From NCBI GenBank assembly GCA_017307785.1, contig JAFKGI010000004.1:124001-188000 (forward strand): DNA of 64,000 nt, given 5' to 3'. A model generated the notes under the pieces. The model saw only the letters and a program-made list of their open reading frames with translations, was not told where the DNA came from and did no database searches. Within the stretch, counting starts at the first letter, position 1. Each line of letters begins with the position of its first letter. A program made the position numbers and the translations under genes. This document shows positions 7,740 to 15,690 of this stretch, piece by piece. The DNA is from Vulcanimicrobiota bacterium. Its GTDB lineage: Bacteria > Vulcanimicrobiota > Xenobia > Xenobiales > JADMJV01.

Positions 7740-8824
7740 GCCAGAGGCGGCTTTTCGAGCAGGCGATAGGTCTTGTTGCGGTGGCCTCCCAGGGCCATGG
7801 CCATGGCATTCATGGGCTTGTTGCTCTCCAGCACCCAGCTGATCTCCATCTCGCGCCAGGTGACTTCCTTAGCGCGCTGCATGGCCGCGTAAATCAGGGC
7901 CGCCGACACTTCGTCGGCGCGATACTCCTGGCGCACACCCAGAGCGTAGCCGCGGTAGCTGTCCACCCAGCGGTTGCGGGTGAAATACTTCCAAAGCAGC
8001 TTGGGATTCAGAGAGCCGTTGCTGGCGGTGAGCATCGGATTCAGGTTGGGCAGGACGATGACGCAGCCGATGGGGTGACTATCCTTGTAGGCCAGGAAGA
8101 CAAAGTTGGGGTCGAGCACAAAGCGAGCCAGCAGCATCAAGTCGTCGAGCTGGGCTCCCTCGATGGGCTCAAATCCCCAGTTCTGGGACAGGGCGTCATT
8201 GAAGACGTCGGCAATTTGCTGCACCTGGCGGCGCAGATCGCCTTTGCGCATGGGTTCGACCACGATTCCTTTGGCGGCCGCGCGCTCGGCTCGACCCTTC
8301 ATCAGGTCGGGTTTCACCTTGTCCTGGAGATAGCGATAGGTGTAGAGGTCCATTTGCTTCTGCAGGCCCGCCTGCAGCAACAGGTCCTCGTAGTAAGGCG
8401 GGTTGTAGCTCATCAAGAAGTGAGGCTCGAAGTCAAAGCCGTCCACCAGCAGGCCCGTATAGGGGTCCTCCAGGCGGAAGTGATGCGGTCCTCGCATCGG
8501 AAGATGAGGTGCCAGTTGATGCCCCATGTCGATCAGGGCCTTGACTTCGGCATGGGTGCCGGGGAGCGCCTCGAAAAATCCAAAGTGAAGGGCTTCATAG
8601 CCGTGCGAACGGTGCACCTTGAAGCCGGCGCGGGCCACCGGCTTTCCGTCGCGGTAGGCCATCGCGTAAAGTTTTTCTTTTTCCACCAGCTTGCCCATCA
8701 TCACCCAGGTGTAGGGGGTCAGGGGAGGGACCCATAGATTGGGAGCGCCCTTATAGACTTGTCGAGCAAGGGAAAAAAAATCAATCAGTTGGGACCAACT
8801 GCGTATTTTCTTCAAAGTATCCAC
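7736..8824 (-). CDS. GNAT-fold acyltransferase, YghO / bacterial ceramide synthase-like
   Basis: A 362-residue protein with the layout of the YghO-type family to which the Caulobacter bacterial ceramide synthase belongs. It has an N-terminal NLWVPPLTPYTWVMM segment (about 29-43), AYRDGKPVARAGFKV (56-70), then GPHHFRLEDPYTGLLVDGFD (112-131) and PPYYEDLLLQAGLQKQMDLY (142-161). A second half holds a GNAT-like SHPIGCVIVLPN strand. These enzymes N-acylate sphinganine-type amines with acyl-CoA or acyl-ACP. The start is GTG; it leads the operon with the SDR gene and diverges from the ACP-oxoamine synthase pair with 75 bases between. The family assignment comes from memory of motif patterns, not from alignment. 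Confidence 0.75.
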   Translation of the reverse strand: MDTLKKIRSWSQLIDFFSLARQVYKGAPNLWVPPLTPYTWVMMGKLVEKEKLYAMAYRDGKPVARAGFKVHRSHGYEALHFGFFEALPGTHAEVKALIDMGHQLAPHLPMRGPHHFRLEDPYTGLLVDGFDFEPHFLMSYNPPYYEDLLLQAGLQKQMDLYTYRYLQDKVKPDLMKGRAERAAAKGIVVEPMRKGDLRRQVQQIADVFNDALSQNWGFEPIEGAQLDDLMLLARFVLDPNFVFLAYKDSHPIGCVIVLPNLNPMLTASNGSLNPKLLWKYFTRNRWVDSYRGYALGVRQEYRADEVSAALIYAAMQRAKEVTWREMEISWVLESNKPMNAMAMALGGHRNKTYRLLEKPPLA

Positions 8825-8899
8825 TGATCAACGTCCATTCTGCCCCGCCTTCTCGTCCTCCTATGGAGGGGCAAGATCCGTGTTGTCGAAGCGCGCCCG

Positions 8900-9154
8900 A
8901 TGAACGACGCTCTGGAACCCGAATTTGCCTCCGTACTGCGGGACATTATGACGAAAATTTCTTCTCGCGACGTTGGCGAGTTTCGCTCCAGCCAATCTCT
9001 TTCGGAATTAGGTTTGGACTCGGTCTCTTTGGCCGAAGTTATTGTGATGCTGGAAGATGAGTTCGATGTGAGTCTCGACCAGCGGGAGATCGAACAAATC
9101 GAAAGTTTTGGCGATCTCCAAGATCTACTGCAACGCGCGCGAAGTAAAAAATGA
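8900..9154 (+). CDS. Acyl carrier protein
   Basis: An 84-residue acidic helical protein with the phosphopantetheine site LGLDSVSLAE (Ser41). It is expected to carry an acyl chain as a thioester after modification by a phosphopantetheinyl transferase. No strong ribosome site precedes the ATG; no in-frame alternative start is close. Its TGA overlaps the ATG of the large fusion enzyme, so the two are coupled. In Caulobacter and in sulfonolipid makers a dedicated ACP supplies the acyl chain to the oxoamine synthase, and this gene is placed to do the same for the KS or oxoamine synthase domain. Confidence 0.93.
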   Translation: MNDALEPEFASVLRDIMTKISSRDVGEFRSSQSLSELGLDSVSLAEVIVMLEDEFDVSLDQREIEQIESFGDLQDLLQRARSKK

Positions 9155-12100
9155 ACCAACAAGATGTGCCCATCGCCATTATCGGGATGGGCTGCCGATA
9201 CCCAGACTCTCCAAATCCGGGAGAGTTCTGGCGAAACCAATGCCTGGGACACCAGAGTTTTGGACCCGTCGATCCCCGTCGCTGGGATCACAGCCGATTT
9301 TTTGCCTCGGGTCGTGACCCCGACGGCACGCCTTGCGATCGCGTTGCGCATCTGCGCAACGTCGAATATTTCGCGGCCAGTCACTTCCACATCGCTCCCC
9401 GGCGCGCTGAGGTCATGGACCCTCAGCACCGTCTGCTCTTGGAAGTCACCTGGGAAGCGTTGCAAGACGCCGGTTTGCGCCCGGACAGCTACGACCGTGA
9501 GCGTAGTGCCGCCTATGTAGGCTGTAGTCTTCAGGAGTATCTCTCGCTGTCCACCAGTCGTCTGCGCGAACGTCAGATGATTTCCGGTCAGTTTGGCACG
9601 CCCCACGACACGACTCCGCGCACCCAGCGGCTGGCCAGCATCCGCAGCTACACGCTGCCGGGTAACATGATGAGCATGAACGCCAGTCTGATCGCTCAGT
9701 CGTTTGACTGGGGCGGTCCCAGTCTGTCGCTCGACGGTGCTTGCGCCAGTTCGCTGCTCTCGGTTCACGAAGCTTGCCAGTATCTGCGCCGCCAAAAGTT
9801 CGAGGGACCCGCTCCCATCGCCCTGGCTGCCGGCGTTTATTTGAATTTTGTGCCCGACAACCTGGTCGCCTTTTCTCGCATCGGCGCCCTGGCCTATCGC
9901 CCCAGCTCGGCTTTCGACGTGAGCGCCAACGGCTTCACTCTGGGTGAGGGCGTCGGCGCCGTTTTGCTCAAGCGCCTCGACCAGGCGGAGCGTGATGGAG
10001 ACCGCGTTTATGCCGTGATCCGCGGCACTCACGCGAACAGCGATGGCAATGCTCCCAGTCCCATGACGCCGCAGTTGTCCGGCCAGCTCCGCTTGCTCCA
10101 GGAAGGTCTGGAAACAAGCGGTATCAAGGCCGAGCAGCTCGGTTATTTGGAGTGCCACGGCACGGCCACCCCGGTCGGCGACCAGGTGGAACTGCAGGCC
10201 TGGCGCGACGTGCTGGGCGACGCCGAAGGCCTTCCCTTCATCGGCTCGGTGAAGTCCAATTTAGGACACACCATCTCGGCGGCTGGTGTGGCCGGCCTGA
10301 TGCGGGCCACCATGGCCGTTTATCAAGCCACCATTCCCCCCCACGCCGGTTGGAAAGAATGGCATCCCAATCTGCTGGATTTCGCCCAGCGCTTCCAAGT
10401 GGCGCAGCAAAGCCAGCCCTGGGACCAGGAGGTGCGGCGCGCCAGCGTCAGCAGTTTCGCCTTTGGTGGCATCAACTGTCTGGCTCTGCTGGAAAGCGTT
10501 CCCCAGCCCAAGGCTCCGCCCGAGCGCAAGCTGCCGATCGTGCTTTCCGCCCCCAACGCCGAGCTGCTGGATGCGTTTTGCCGCCAGCTCCAGGACGCTC
10601 CGGTCCAATCGCTCAACTGGGTGGCCTATACTCTTTCCATGCTGCGTCCTCGCGAAAACGAGGTTCGTTTGCTCTGGGCCGCCAGCTACGAAGAGTACAT
10701 CGATGGTTTGCGCAACTGGCGCGAACTGCCCACCGAAGCACCCAAGGATCTGAGCGAGCACTTTCTGGCCGAAGACCGGCGCGTGGCCGATATTCCGCCC
10801 ACGCCGCTGCACCGCAAGCCCTATTGGGTGGTCGGCAAAGAAGCTCAGGAGCAGCACAGTCACCACGAGCGCGAAGTGCGCGAATGGCTGGCCCGCAACT
10901 GCGGTTGCTCGCCCAACGACTTCAAGCCGGAGCAGCATCTGATCGACGACCTCGGTCTGGACTCCATGGCCTTGCGCGATTTGATCACGCTGTTGCCTCC
11001 TATCGAGATCCCGATGAATACCTGGGCTCAATGGACGGTCGGCGAGTTGCTGGCTCAGTGCCGTTTGCCCGAACAGCTTTACAGCGGCGGCAAAATCAGC
11101 CCCGCCAGCCATCCCTTCCTGCTCGATCACGCGCTGGACAAGACCATGCTGCTGCCTCTGGCCAGCGGCCTGGACTTCCTGGCCTGGAGTCAGAATCTGC
11201 AAGCTCCCTGGAGTCTCTACAACGTTCAAGTCCATCGCGGTCTCATGTTCCGCGAGCAGGCCGAGATCGTGCTGGACCGGGATGAGCGTGAGTTGCGCTT
11301 GATGGAAATCCGTCCGGGCGGCCGCAAAATTCTCGATCTGTCCGCTCAAATCGGCGATTTGGGACAGCCACCGGCCCCGGTTGATATCGACGCTCAGTGG
11401 AACCTGCAGGGAGAACTGGAGCGCTTCTACAGCGATCTGGCTTTCCATGGAACCCGACTGCAGGGCATCAACAGCCTCATCAAGGCGGGCGATGGCGGAC
11501 TGATCGGCATGGTTCGCACCTCCATTCCGCGCGACTGGGTGCCGGGCGATCCGCGCTCCCGTTGGCACTTGGATCCCCTGGTCATCGATTCTTGCCTGCA
11601 GCTGTGCCTCTACTGGGTGCAGCGTCAGCACAACCGCCCCGTGCTTCCTTCCGGAATCGGCGAGATCACTCTGCAGACGCAGCTGACCCCCGGCCTGGTG
11701 GAAGCTCGCGTGCGCGCCCTCGACGTCAAAGAAGAGGGCCCCGCCGCCGACGTCATGCTTTACCAGAATGGCCGCCTTGTCGGTTGGATCCGTGAAGTGC
11801 AGTCGCGTTGGGTGCAGTCCCTGCCGCAGCGCAGCTTTGCGGCCATTCCCTCGGAATGGACCAAGGTCGATCAGATGCCCGAAGTGGTGCTGATGCAAGA
11901 GCGGCTGCAGTCGATGGGCGAGAACAATCCCTACTTCCGCGTGTTGCCTCGCAAAGACATCAGCTTCTGCCAGTACAACTACGTCGGCCTGGCCCGCCAT
12001 CCCAAGGTTCTGGAAGCGGCCGCCGAGGCGGTGGCCAAGTATGGCTGCTCGGCTCAGGCATCGCGACTGGTGGGCGGAGAAATCGATTTGCATCGCCTCT

Positions 12101-13026
12101 TTGAGCGCGATATGGCCGATTTCTTGGGCCACGAGGACGCCCTGGTCATGGTCGGCGGTCACGCCACCAACACGGCACTTCTGAGCCACTGGATGCAGGC
12201 GCCCGACCTGATTTTGCACGACTCTTTGAGTCACAACAGCATTTTGGAAGGGGCTTCGGCCAGCGCCGCTCGCCGACTCTCTTTCCCGCACAACGACATG
12301 GTGGCTCTGGAGAAGATCTTGCGCAAAGTGCGCACGCGCTTCCGCCGGGTGCTGCTGGTAGTCGAAGGCATTTACAGCATGGACGGCGATATCGCGCCGC
12401 TGCCCGAGCTGATTCGCCTGAAGCAGACTTACGGTTGCTTGCTGATGATCGACGAGGCTCACTCGTTGGGCGTCTTGGGCAAGACCGGTCGCGGAATCTG
12501 TGAGCACTTCGGTGTCGATCCCAAACAGGTGGACGTGCTGATGGGCACGCTCTCCAAGACTTTGGGAAGCTGCGGTGGTTATCTGGTCGGCAGTCAGCCG
12601 CTCATCGACTATCTGCGCTACACCCTGCCGGGATTCGTTTTCAGTGTAGGTCTTTCTCCGCCATTGGCGGCCTCCGCCCGCGCCGTTCTCAAGCTGCTGG
12701 CTCGCGAGCCGGAGCGCGTCGAGAAGCTGCGCCAGATTTCCAAGCACTTCTGGGAAGGCTGCAAACGTCAGGGTCTACCGCTGGGGACCAGCGAGATGAC
12801 TCCGGTGGTGCCGATCATTCTGGCCGACAGCGCGGCCTGCACCGAATTGTGTGCCCGCTTGGAAGAGCGCGGTATTCAGGTGAAACCCATCGTGTATCCG
12901 GCCGTGGAGGAAAGCGCCGCCCGTCTGCGCTTCTTCCTGAGCTCCGAGCACACCATCCAGGAACTGGATGTCGTGCTCCAGGCGCTGCAGGAATTGATGG
13001 GCGCTCCCGTCGTTCCCGTTACATAG
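9151..13026 (+). CDS. KS-ACP-DH-alpha-oxoamine synthase fusion
   Basis: A 1291-residue multidomain enzyme. Residues 5-450 are a polyketide ketosynthase with Cys198 (DGACASS), His336 (ECHGTAT) and His373 (SNLGHT) intact. A post-KS linker ends at PLHRKPYW (about 553). An ACP follows at 572-640, with Ser605 in DLGLDS. A PKS-type dehydratase fold spans about 650-890 (catalytic-His-like HPFLLDH at 654-660; Asp in DPLVIDSCLQ near 813). The C-terminus (about 910-1285) is a PLP alpha-oxoamine synthase of the serine palmitoyltransferase/KBL/BioF type, with DEAHS (1101-1105) and the PLP lysine K1136 in GTLSKTLG. There is no acyltransferase and no ketoreductase. I infer chain extension followed by decarboxylative release with an amino acid, giving an amino ketone. 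Confidence 0.92.
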   Translation: MNQQDVPIAIIGMGCRYPDSPNPGEFWRNQCLGHQSFGPVDPRRWDHSRFFASGRDPDGTPCDRVAHLRNVEYFAASHFHIAPRRAEVMDPQHRLLLEVTWEALQDAGLRPDSYDRERSAAYVGCSLQEYLSLSTSRLRERQMISGQFGTPHDTTPRTQRLASIRSYTLPGNMMSMNASLIAQSFDWGGPSLSLDGACASSLLSVHEACQYLRRQKFEGPAPIALAAGVYLNFVPDNLVAFSRIGALAYRPSSAFDVSANGFTLGEGVGAVLLKRLDQAERDGDRVYAVIRGTHANSDGNAPSPMTPQLSGQLRLLQEGLETSGIKAEQLGYLECHGTATPVGDQVELQAWRDVLGDAEGLPFIGSVKSNLGHTISAAGVAGLMRATMAVYQATIPPHAGWKEWHPNLLDFAQRFQVAQQSQPWDQEVRRASVSSFAFGGINCLALLESVPQPKAPPERKLPIVLSAPNAELLDAFCRQLQDAPVQSLNWVAYTLSMLRPRENEVRLLWAASYEEYIDGLRNWRELPTEAPKDLSEHFLAEDRRVADIPPTPLHRKPYWVVGKEAQEQHSHHEREVREWLARNCGCSPNDFKPEQHLIDDLGLDSMALRDLITLLPPIEIPMNTWAQWTVGELLAQCRLPEQLYSGGKISPASHPFLLDHALDKTMLLPLASGLDFLAWSQNLQAPWSLYNVQVHRGLMFREQAEIVLDRDERELRLMEIRPGGRKILDLSAQIGDLGQPPAPVDIDAQWNLQGELERFYSDLAFHGTRLQGINSLIKAGDGGLIGMVRTSIPRDWVPGDPRSRWHLDPLVIDSCLQLCLYWVQRQHNRPVLPSGIGEITLQTQLTPGLVEARVRALDVKEEGPAADVMLYQNGRLVGWIREVQSRWVQSLPQRSFAAIPSEWTKVDQMPEVVLMQERLQSMGENNPYFRVLPRKDISFCQYNYVGLARHPKVLEAAAEAVAKYGCSAQASRLVGGEIDLHRLFERDMADFLGHEDALVMVGGHATNTALLSHWMQAPDLILHDSLSHNSILEGASASAARRLSFPHNDMVALEKILRKVRTRFRRVLLVVEGIYSMDGDIAPLPELIRLKQTYGCLLMIDEAHSLGVLGKTGRGICEHFGVDPKQVDVLMGTLSKTLGSCGGYLVGSQPLIDYLRYTLPGFVFSVGLSPPLAASARAVLKLLAREPERVEKLRQISKHFWEGCKRQGLPLGTSEMTPVVPIILADSAACTELCARLEERGIQVKPIVYPAVEESAARLRFFLSSEHTIQELDVVLQALQELMGAPVVPVT

Positions 13027-13091
13027 CGGCAACACCCGGGCGGCGTACTCTCTCATAGATTGGTGTCAGGCAATCGTGGGAGGGTCACGCC

Positions 13092-13883
13092 GTGCAAATT
13101 TCATCCAACACCGCCAACAAGTTTCCGGGCCTGAAGCGCCTGGACTGGCAGAAGTTGCCCGAAGAACAGGCTGTCGACAAAGTGGAGCTCAGCTTCAAGA
13201 CTCGCGGCTTTGTCGCTCCCGGCGATCTGCGTCATCAGGTGCGCGAGGATGCGGCTCAACTGATTTCCCCCATCAAAGTGGAGATCCCGGGAGGCAAGTT
13301 TGTGCCCCAATACGCCCCGACGGTTGTAGGTGAGCGTCAGGTCTTCGACCCGGCCGGGGACTGCAACGGCAGCTTTATGAGCTCCAAATTCCAGGTCAAC
13401 AACAACTGCTACAACTACGCCTGCGATGTGGCCACCAACTCCTTTGCCCAGCCGGGTCGCAAGCACGGATTGCTGCTTGGCGACGGCTGGCCGCCCGAGC
13501 AGGTTGCTGACGGGGCCAAGGCCGACGGTCTGATCGAGATTTCCCGCCACGGCATGACCAATGAGGAGCTGCAGGAGAAGGCGAAAGAGCTTCCCCCCGG
13601 GCATTTCGTGGCTCTACTGATGTCGGCTCCCGACGCCAAGGCCCAATGGCCGGGCGACTATCACTGGGTGCGTCAGGACGAGAACGGCAGTTGGTCCCAG
13701 AAAGATGGCACCGACCAGGTGACCAACTTCGACTACGCCGGACATCCCATTCTGGATCCGGCCGCCGCCAATTGGACGGTCAACGAGGGTCCCATGAGTT
13801 CGAGCAACAACGCCGACGTGGTGATTAACTACAAGTTCTTCTCGATCATGTATGTGCCCGACGGCAAGATCGATATTATCTAA
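13092..13883 (+). CDS. Hypothetical protein with NNCYNYA motif
   Basis: A 263-residue soluble protein starting at GTG with GGGAGGG 7 bases upstream. The centre holds NNNCYNYACDVATNSFAQPG (about 98-117), and later residues include LPPGHFVALLMSAP and DYHWVRQDENGSWSQKDGT. An N-C-Y-N-Y core with a downstream His in a DYHWVRQD-type strand resembles papain-fold or NlpC-like proteins of unknown function, so a Cys/His catalytic pair is possible but unproven. No signal peptide or membrane segment is visible. It follows the oxoamine synthase by 65 bases on the same strand, but nothing links the two functionally. Confidence 0.75.
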   Translation: MQISSNTANKFPGLKRLDWQKLPEEQAVDKVELSFKTRGFVAPGDLRHQVREDAAQLISPIKVEIPGGKFVPQYAPTVVGERQVFDPAGDCNGSFMSSKFQVNNNCYNYACDVATNSFAQPGRKHGLLLGDGWPPEQVADGAKADGLIEISRHGMTNEELQEKAKELPPGHFVALLMSAPDAKAQWPGDYHWVRQDENGSWSQKDGTDQVTNFDYAGHPILDPAAANWTVNEGPMSSSNNADVVINYKFFSIMYVPDGKIDII

Positions 13884-13886
13884 GAA

Positions 13887-14438
13887 CTACTTGGCCACTT
13901 CATAGCGGCAGAGCTCATAGAGCATGGCGTGGGAAAAGTCGAAGGAAAAGAGCACGATCACCTCATCGCCCTCGGTTCTCCGAGTCAGGCAGCGACTCTC
14001 GTGATCTTCGGCCTTGCCGTCACGATGAATGATGTAGGTCACGTAGTGCTTGTTGCCCTGAGAGCGAGCCTTGACCACTTCCGCATTCATAGCTCGACCA
14101 TTGATCAGGAGATTCTTCTCGCGCTGGCCCCGCCAGACCATGACGTCACCCAGCCAGCGCAGACCCAACATGACCACGCCGGCCAATGCGATCTGCACCA
14201 GGCAGCTCACCGGGGTGGTAGGAGTCAGTCCCAGCAAGCCATCCCAGGGCGGGGCCGGAATGCGATCCAGGCTATGGCCCGAGGTGCACAGGCAGAACAT
14301 GACCCAGAGCGGGCGAACTACGTCGTAAAGGGCGCACAACATCAGCAACCAGATCAGCCAGCCTACAAAGATCGGCGCCGTAAATTTCCCCCGTTTGAGT
14401 CGTACGGGTCGCGGAATCGGCACGAGGGTTGGCAGCAT
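13887..14438 (-). CDS. Two-helix membrane protein, DUF3592-like
   Basis: A 183-residue protein with hydrophobic segments near 24-48 and 77-97, followed by a soluble C-terminal beta domain (about 105-183: LLINGRAMNAEVVKARSQGN, then HYVTYII and GDEVIVLFS). This layout resembles the DUF3592-type small beta domain attached to membrane anchors. It converges on the preceding gene with only 3 bases between stops, and lies 25 bases downstream of the MFS gene on the same strand, so the two may form an operon. Function unknown. Confidence 0.7.
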   Translation of the reverse strand: MLPTLVPIPRPVRLKRGKFTAPIFVGWLIWLLMLCALYDVVRPLWVMFCLCTSGHSLDRIPAPPWDGLLGLTPTTPVSCLVQIALAGVVMLGLRWLGDVMVWRGQREKNLLINGRAMNAEVVKARSQGNKHYVTYIIHRDGKAEDHESRCLTRRTEGDEVIVLFSFDFSHAMLYELCRYEVAK

Positions 14439-14463
14439 GTTGATGGACTGTTCTCTCCACCGG

Positions 14464-15642
14464 TCACCCCCCCTTCTCAGTACTCGCTGGTTCCGGCAAA
14501 CAGAAGGCTAACAAACTGGCGATAGCTCCCAGAGCGCAGATGCTGGTCCAGAGGACCGTCGGACCGAACCGGTCCAGCGTCCAGCCTACACTGGGTGGGG
14601 CCAGAATGAAGGCGGCGCTGCCTACCCCTACAAACCAGGCGTTGGCCTTGCCCAGTAAGCGTCCGCCCATCATGCGGTTGAGGTAAGTGCCATTGGCGGA
14701 GGACTGGAGCATTTCTCCCAGGCTGAAAAGGGCCACGCCGGCCACGATCAACCGTGGGTCCGGGGCGATGGCGAACAGTCCGAAGCCCAGACCTTCGCAG
14801 AGGTAGCCCAGGGCGATGGCCCGCGACAGCCGCCAGCCACCGGTCCGCTGAGTCAGCCAGGCCTCGAGCAGCAAGATCATGCCGGTATTCAGGGTGAACA
14901 TCCAGCCCGAGAAGGTTTCCTGCCAGTGCAGCACGTCTACCAGATAGAGTGGCATGGCCGTGAAGAGTTGCACGAAGACCAACATGCCCAGAAAATGCCC
15001 CAGCAGGTATCGGTAAAAAAGCCGCCCCGGAGGGGTGGCCTCCCCGCTCACGGCAGGTTGCCAGGGGCTGCGCAGGCCACTGGCCAGAACAACCGCTCCG
15101 GCCAGCAGGCTGGTAAGTCCGTCCGCCCAGAACAGCCAGTTGTAGGAGTGCAGCGCAAGCCAGCCTCCCAGGGCGGGGCCCACACTCATCCCCAGGTTGA
15201 CGGCCAGCCGGTTCAGGGTGAAGGCCTGGCGCATCTGAGTTGGAGTGACCAGCCTGCCCAGTGCGGTGTAGCCGGCCGGACGGCCAATTTCGGCCAGCAG
15301 GCCCAGACCGAAGCAGCCCAGGGCCCAGGCCGGCATCCCCGTCAGGGCGGGAAAGAACAGCATGGCCAGACCCGAGCTCAGCAGCGAAAAGGCCAGGACA
15401 TGGCAGGCGTCCATCCGGTCGCACAGCCAGGCGGTGGTCGGCGCCGAGGCCAGGCTACCCCAGCTGTAGCAGGCCACCAGCCAACCCGCCGTCTCCAGAT
15501 CGAGGTGATGGCGGCGCACGAAGTAGAGCGCCAGAAAGGCCACCACCATGGTGCCGCAGCGGTTGAGAAAGTTGGCGCCGGCCAACAGCCACAAGGGAAG
15601 CGGTAGACGGCCCAGCTCTCGCCAGGAAGACAAAAGACTCAA
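14464..15642 (-). CDS. MFS transporter
   Basis: A 392-residue permease with twelve predicted membrane helices and the usual pseudo-symmetric halves. The loop WLCDRMDACHVLAFSLL (about 73-89) matches the MFS motif-A region between helices 2 and 3. The conserved helix-4/5 patch EIGRPAGYTALGRLVTPTQM (117-136) is typical of the drug/proton antiporter-like DHA1 group, so export of small molecules is likely but the substrate is unknown. It starts at TTG, with AAAGGA 14 bases upstream. It diverges from the phosphorylase-like gene. Confidence 0.85.
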   Translation of the reverse strand: MSLLSSWRELGRLPLPLWLLAGANFLNRCGTMVVAFLALYFVRRHHLDLETAGWLVACYSWGSLASAPTTAWLCDRMDACHVLAFSLLSSGLAMLFFPALTGMPAWALGCFGLGLLAEIGRPAGYTALGRLVTPTQMRQAFTLNRLAVNLGMSVGPALGGWLALHSYNWLFWADGLTSLLAGAVVLASGLRSPWQPAVSGEATPPGRLFYRYLLGHFLGMLVFVQLFTAMPLYLVDVLHWQETFSGWMFTLNTGMILLLEAWLTQRTGGWRLSRAIALGYLCEGLGFGLFAIAPDPRLIVAGVALFSLGEMLQSSANGTYLNRMMGGRLLGKANAWFVGVGSAAFILAPPSVGWTLDRFGPTVLWTSICALGAIASLLAFCLPEPASTEKGG

Positions 15643-15690
15643 GCGGGCGGTTTCAGTCCTTTTTCGGAGGAGCCTGCTAGCCTGAAAGGG

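Noticed and set aside
8855..8872. Small dyad CCTCC-TAT-GGAGG between the divergent ACP and GNAT genes
   Set aside because: Only 5 bp per arm, and the pattern is explained by purine/pyrimidine-rich sequence; it could be an operator but is too short to call.
10261..12747. Long open frame (828 residues) on the minus strand inside the megaenzyme
   Set aside because: It lies fully antisense to an intact multidomain enzyme with all catalytic motifs; long antisense frames are common in GC-rich genes and it has no known domain or ribosome site.
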